From an uncultured Rhizobiaceae group bacterium (lineage in GTDB: Bacteria; Pseudomonadota; Alphaproteobacteria; Rhizobiales; Rhizobiaceae): a stretch of 9,510 nt of DNA. Positions 6,176-9,510 of the stretch are shown here, in pieces. Position 1 is the first letter of the stretch. Every line of letters starts with the position of its first letter. Both the position numbers and the translations under genes were made by a program. The stretch spans positions 1 through 9,510 of the forward strand of contig CALAIO010000206.1 in the NCBI GenBank assembly GCA_937923355.1, given 5' to 3'. The notes beneath the pieces were generated by a model, which saw only the letters and a list, made by a program, of their open reading frames with translations, ran no database searches and was not told where the DNA came from.

Positions 6176-8440
6176 ATAAGGAATACCATGTTTATCAGCA
6201 AAATCGCTCAACAATTCAATGATCGACATTTGTGTGTTCTTATCTTCGATGGCAGGTAATAATTCTTTCTGCAGAGCACCAACGTCCAACGCCATTAGCA
6301 TCGCTTTAACGGGACCAATCGACATAGGCGACATGGAAATACTTTTATAGCCAAGTGCCAAAAGCGCCATCGCAAACAACGGGCGACCAGCAATTTCACC
6401 ACAAAGTGTAACCTGCGTATTATGAGCATTTGCCTTATCGATGATTTGCTTCAACGCCCTCAAAAAAGGTTTGCTAACAGTACTAAATCGATTTGCAAGA
6501 TTAACATTACCTCTGTCACTTGCCATAAAGAACTGGAATAAATCATTTGAACCAACAGAAATAAAATCAACCGCCTGCATCAATTCATCAAGCTGATAAA
6601 GAAGACTTGGCACTTCCAGCATTGCCCCCAATTCAAGAGCGCGCGGCATTTCATGGCCAAAGCGTGTTTGCAATTCAACTTCATGTTTTATCAAATCACG
6701 AACTTGATTAATTTCCCAGACCTCTGTCACGAGCGGCGCCATTAATCGCAAGTTTCTGCCTGCAGATGCTTTCAACAATGCCCGCACTTGAGAACGCAGC
6801 AGCGCTGGTCTGTCAAGAGATAATCTTAAGGCGCGCCACCCCATTGCAGGGTTTTCTTCTTGCAACATTTTCAAATAGGGAAGAAATTTATCGCCACCAA
6901 TATCAAGGGTTCTGAACGTAACAGGTTTATCGCCAGCTTCATCCAGCACATGACGATAAAGTTCTTCTTGTTCGCCAGGTCGTGGAAGCGTTGAAGAAAC
7001 CATAAACTGAAGCTCGGTCCTGAAAAGCCCAACCCCTTTGGCACCACTTGTTTCAAGTTGTTTTAAATCCATCACAAGACCAGCGTTCATGAGCAAATCA
7101 ACATCAACACCATCTTTGGTGGTCGAGGGTTTGTTTCGCAATTTTTCATATTGCTTTTGACGCCCTGCCCTGAATTTTATTTTTTCAACATAGGCATTTT
7201 CCAAATCAGCAGGAGGTCGCAGCATAACCGCACCTGTTTCACCATCCACAATAATCGGATTGCCTTGCTCTGCATTGGAGACAAAATCTGCGAGCTGACC
7301 AACAACCGGAATGCCCAAGGCTCTCGCAACAATAACAACATGAGAATTTGGCGCTGCCTCTTCCAACACGAGGCCTTTTAGTTTGTTACTGTTATAATCC
7401 AGTAATTCCGCAGCCCCCATATTACGCGCAACGATAATATGATCACCATCAACGATAGCGGCTTCCAGACCATGTTTTTTGCCAACAAGTTCTCTTAAAA
7501 GACGATTGGCCAAATCATCAAAATCATGAGATCGCTCGCGCAAATAAGGATCAGGCTGACGCATCATCCGTGCACGATTATCATTTTGAACTTTCTCAAC
7601 AGCAGCTTCCGCAGTCAGGCCATTTGCGATTGCTTCTTCCATGCGGCGATTCCAACCACGGTCATGGGCAAACATACGGTAAGCTTCAAGCACATCACGA
7701 TGATCCCCTTCAGTAGGAACATTGCCACTTTGAAACAATAAATCGATGGAAACCTGAACCTTGACCAAAGCCTCACGCAAGCGTTCAATTTCTTCATCAG
7801 CCTTGTCGTTAAAAAGGTTCGTTACAATGACACGTGGTTCATGAAGCACCACATGGCCAAGTCCGATGCCATAAGAAAGAGAAATTCCATCAACCTTAAG
7901 TGGCCTACTTAAATCAAGCGTGACACCCTTGGGCGACAGTGCTTCCAGCTCGCCAGTTGCAATCAGCTCACCCAATACCATTGCAGTGGTTTCAAGCGCT
8001 TCAACTTCTGCATCCATGTAAACACGATTGGACGTATTTTGAACAACCAAAACTCCAAGCACGCGCCCAGCACGCAAGATCGGCACGCCCAAAAATGCGT
8101 TGTAAACTTCTTCGCCTGTTTCTGGCAGGTATTCAAAAGCGGGATGTTTTTGCGCATCATTTAAATTAAGCGCCCGCGCAGAAACAGCGATTGTGCCAAC
8201 GAGTCCCTGCCCCATACGCAGCGCAGAAACGTGAACGGCTTCCGATTTCAAGCCTTGAGAGGCATAAAGTTCCAGCATGCCATCTGCGCGCAAAACATAA
8301 ACCGAACACACCTCGGTAGACATATTGCTGGCAATGTCAGCAACAATCGTATCAAGCCGCGTTTGCGGATCATGCGGTTCTGCCATTACTTCGCGCAAAC
8401 GGCGAAGCAGAACACTAGGGCCTTTGGGTTGAGAGCTCAT
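6173..8440 (-). CDS. ptsP: Phosphoenolpyruvate-protein phosphotransferase PtsP (enzyme I-Ntr)
   Basis: A 755-residue first enzyme of the nitrogen-type phosphotransferase system: it autophosphorylates from phosphoenolpyruvate and passes the phosphate to NPr and then EIIA-Ntr, a regulatory rather than sugar-transporting cascade. An N-terminal GAF sensor domain (about 28-165), which distinguishes it from sugar-type enzyme I, precedes the enzyme I N-domain (about 172-300). The phospho-histidine is His367 in APNSHVVIVARALGIPVVG. The C-terminal PEP-binding barrel shows FRTE (473-476), RTLDIGGDK (510-518), SVGSNDLFQF (628-637) and the active-site cysteine in TLCGE (Cys680). Length is close to E. coli PtsP. 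I start at ATG 8438-8440, 4 bases after GGGAGG; a TTG four codons upstream also keeps the frame, but its codons contain that ribosome site. It follows lysC by 65 bases, with no convincing terminator between, so co-transcription is likely. Confidence 0.96.
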   Translation of the reverse strand: MSSQPKGPSVLLRRLREVMAEPHDPQTRLDTIVADIASNMSTEVCSVYVLRADGMLELYASQGLKSEAVHVSALRMGQGLVGTIAVSARALNLNDAQKHPAFEYLPETGEEVYNAFLGVPILRAGRVLGVLVVQNTSNRVYMDAEVEALETTAMVLGELIATGELEALSPKGVTLDLSRPLKVDGISLSYGIGLGHVVLHEPRVIVTNLFNDKADEEIERLREALVKVQVSIDLLFQSGNVPTEGDHRDVLEAYRMFAHDRGWNRRMEEAIANGLTAEAAVEKVQNDNRARMMRQPDPYLRERSHDFDDLANRLLRELVGKKHGLEAAIVDGDHIIVARNMGAAELLDYNSNKLKGLVLEEAAPNSHVVIVARALGIPVVGQLADFVSNAEQGNPIIVDGETGAVMLRPPADLENAYVEKIKFRAGRQKQYEKLRNKPSTTKDGVDVDLLMNAGLVMDLKQLETSGAKGVGLFRTELQFMVSSTLPRPGEQEELYRHVLDEAGDKPVTFRTLDIGGDKFLPYLKMLQEENPAMGWRALRLSLDRPALLRSQVRALLKASAGRNLRLMAPLVTEVWEINQVRDLIKHEVELQTRFGHEMPRALELGAMLEVPSLLYQLDELMQAVDFISVGSNDLFQFFMASDRGNVNLANRFSTVSKPFLRALKQIIDKANAHNTQVTLCGEIAGRPLFAMALLALGYKSISMSPMSIGPVKAMLMALDVGALQKELLPAIEDKNTQMSIIELLSDFADKHGIPY

Positions 8441-8444
8441 AATG

Positions 8445-8468
8445 CCTCCCAATAGGGGCTATTTGCCC
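8445..8468 (-). promoter_or_regulatory. ptsP ribosome site with adjacent small hairpin
   Basis: On the minus strand GGGAGG (8445-8450) precedes the ptsP ATG by 4 bases. Just upstream, GGGC (8465-8468) can pair with GCCC (8456-8459) across AAATA. The same C-run (8455-8458) could instead pair with GGG of the ribosome site (8448-8450). The two short pairings exclude each other. The ribosome site is solid; a switching role is speculative. Confidence 0.45.
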
Positions 8469-8505
8469 AGGTTTCTATTCGTAAAACTACTGAACGGTTT
8501 TAAGT

Positions 8506-9510
8506 TTACTGATTCAAACCATAAACTGAATGCAAGGTACGCACCGCTAACTCTGTATAATCAGCATCGATTAACAGTGAGAATTTAATCTCTGAAGTGG
8601 TTATAGCACGTATATTGATGTTCTTGTCAGCTAATGCTGCAAACGCAGTTGAAGCAACACCAGCATGACTGCGCATGCCAATGCCAATAACAGAAATTTT
8701 TGCTAAGCCCGTATCACTTTGAAGCGCTTCAAATGAAATATCATCGCGTTCGTCTTCAAGCACCTTAACAGCCTTTTCAACATCCCCTTCAGGCACTGTG
8801 AAAGTCATATCTGTTTTGGAGCCATCTTCTGAAACGCTTTGAACAATCATATCAACATTAATATGACTATCTGCAAGGGGGCCAAAAATAGAAGCTGAGA
8901 TGCCTGGCCTATCAGGGACACGACGCAAAGAAATTTGAGCTTCATCTTTTGTGTAGGCAATGCCTGTTACAACTTCTTTTTCCAAAATCTCATCCTCATC
9001 ACAAATTAGCGTACCAACCGCCTGATCCGGGTTTATGCTTTCAGGTTCATCAAAACTAGAGCGAACAAAGGTGCGAACACCGTTAATCATCGCCATTTCC
9101 ACGGAGCGAACTTGTAAAACTTTCGCACCCAAAGATGCCATCTCCAGCATTTCTTCAAACGATATTTTATCCATACGCTTGGCACGGGGCTCAATGCGTG
9201 GGTCTGTTGTATAGACACCATCAACATCGGTATAAATATCACAGCGGTCCGCATTAATGGCAGCCGCAATTGCTACTGCAGATGTATCAGAACCACCGCG
9301 GCCAAGCGTTGCAATACGATTATCGGGGCCAATCCCCTGAAATCCCGCAATCACGGCGACTTGCCCGCCAGAAATGCGTTCGATCAGCAAATCTGAGTCA
9401 ATGTCATCAATACGAGCAGCCCCGTGAGAGGCATCCGTTTTCAAAGGTATTTGCCACCCCTGCCAAGAGCGTGCGTCAACGCCAATATGTTGCAAGCCCA
9501 TCGCAAGAAG
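8506..9510 (-). CDS. lysC: Aspartate kinase (partial, N-terminus beyond the window)
   Basis: Catalyses ATP-dependent phosphorylation of L-aspartate, the committed step to lysine, threonine and methionine and to diaminopimelate for peptidoglycan. The C-terminal 334 residues are present; since family members run about 400-425 residues, roughly 70-90 are missing beyond the right edge, and the frame is open to base 9510. Visible: RSWQGWQIP (14-22), GRGGSDTSA (70-78), TDVDGVYTTDPR (94-105), MASLGAKVLQ (124-133), then two ACT regulatory domains (about 181-250 and 268-332), the second with ITTSEIKFSLLID (303-315). Two ACT domains indicate feedback control by end-product amino acids; which ones cannot be read from sequence. 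A methionine at residue 4 of this fragment is internal, since conserved sequence continues upstream of it. ptsP follows 65 bases downstream. Monofunctional kinase: no homoserine dehydrogenase domain follows. Confidence 0.96.
   Translation of the reverse strand, partial: LLAMGLQHIGVDARSWQGWQIPLKTDASHGAARIDDIDSDLLIERISGGQVAVIAGFQGIGPDNRIATLGRGGSDTSAVAIAAAINADRCDIYTDVDGVYTTDPRIEPRAKRMDKISFEEMLEMASLGAKVLQVRSVEMAMINGVRTFVRSSFDEPESINPDQAVGTLICDEDEILEKEVVTGIAYTKDEAQISLRRVPDRPGISASIFGPLADSHINVDMIVQSVSEDGSKTDMTFTVPEGDVEKAVKVLEDERDDISFEALQSDTGLAKISVIGIGMRSHAGVASTAFAALADKNINIRAITTSEIKFSLLIDADYTELAVRTLHSVYGLNQ

Noticed and set aside
8441..8452. TTG start four codons upstream for ptsP
   Set aside because: Its codons contain the GGGAGG ribosome site of the ATG at 8438-8440.
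8482..8502. Terminator between lysC and ptsP (TAAAAC / GTTTTA repeat)
   Set aside because: The stem is 6 bp, mostly AT, with a 9-base loop and no T-tract on the minus strand.
1..9510. Mobile element, CRISPR, prophage, defence or toxin-antitoxin system
   Set aside because: No transposase, integrase, terminal inverted repeats, repeat-spacer pattern or accessory gene was seen; all genes are conserved housekeeping types in a conserved order.

Overview
The window is a chromosomal housekeeping block from an alphaproteobacterium, most likely of the order Hyphomicrobiales (Rhizobiales). Two things point there: the presence of a DUF4167 gene, a family largely confined to Alphaproteobacteria, and the gene order lysC - ptsP - prfA - prmC - DUF4167 - clpB, which I recall as conserved in rhizobia, Brucella and relatives. 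Base composition looks moderate to low in GC for that group, which would suit a marine or host-associated member. I cannot name the genus.

Layout: every convincing complete gene is on the minus strand, so transcription runs from the right edge to the left. From right to left: the 3' three quarters of lysC (aspartate kinase, cut by the window edge); ptsP (GAF-containing enzyme I of the nitrogen-type PTS); prfA (peptide chain release factor 1); prmC (the methyltransferase that modifies the GGQ glutamine of release factors), whose start abuts or overlaps the prfA stop; a 270-base gap with a candidate sigma70-type promoter and several short structures; a DUF4167 gene; an intrinsic terminator; a candidate heat-shock (RpoH-type) promoter; clpB (disaggregase); a terminator overlapping the clpB stop; and an MmcQ/YjbR-family gene. 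At the extreme left, 22 codons of a probable plus-strand gene end and converge on the MmcQ/YjbR gene.

Function: prfA and prmC form a functional pair in translation termination (enzyme substrate and its methyltransferase). lysC feeds the aspartate family of amino acids, and ptsP starts the regulatory PTS-Ntr phosphorelay. clpB is a stress gene that seems insulated from its upstream neighbours by a terminator and driven by its own promoter.

No mobile element, CRISPR array, tRNA, rRNA, prophage, toxin-antitoxin or defence gene was seen, and all reading frames look intact. I found no clearly new system. The observations most worth a second look are regulatory: the leader of the DUF4167 gene (candidate promoter, palindrome, 8-codon upstream ORF, and a 15-base sequence shared with the start of the MmcQ/YjbR gene), the imperfect 12-bp hairpin between ptsP and prfA, and the heat-shock-like promoter of clpB.
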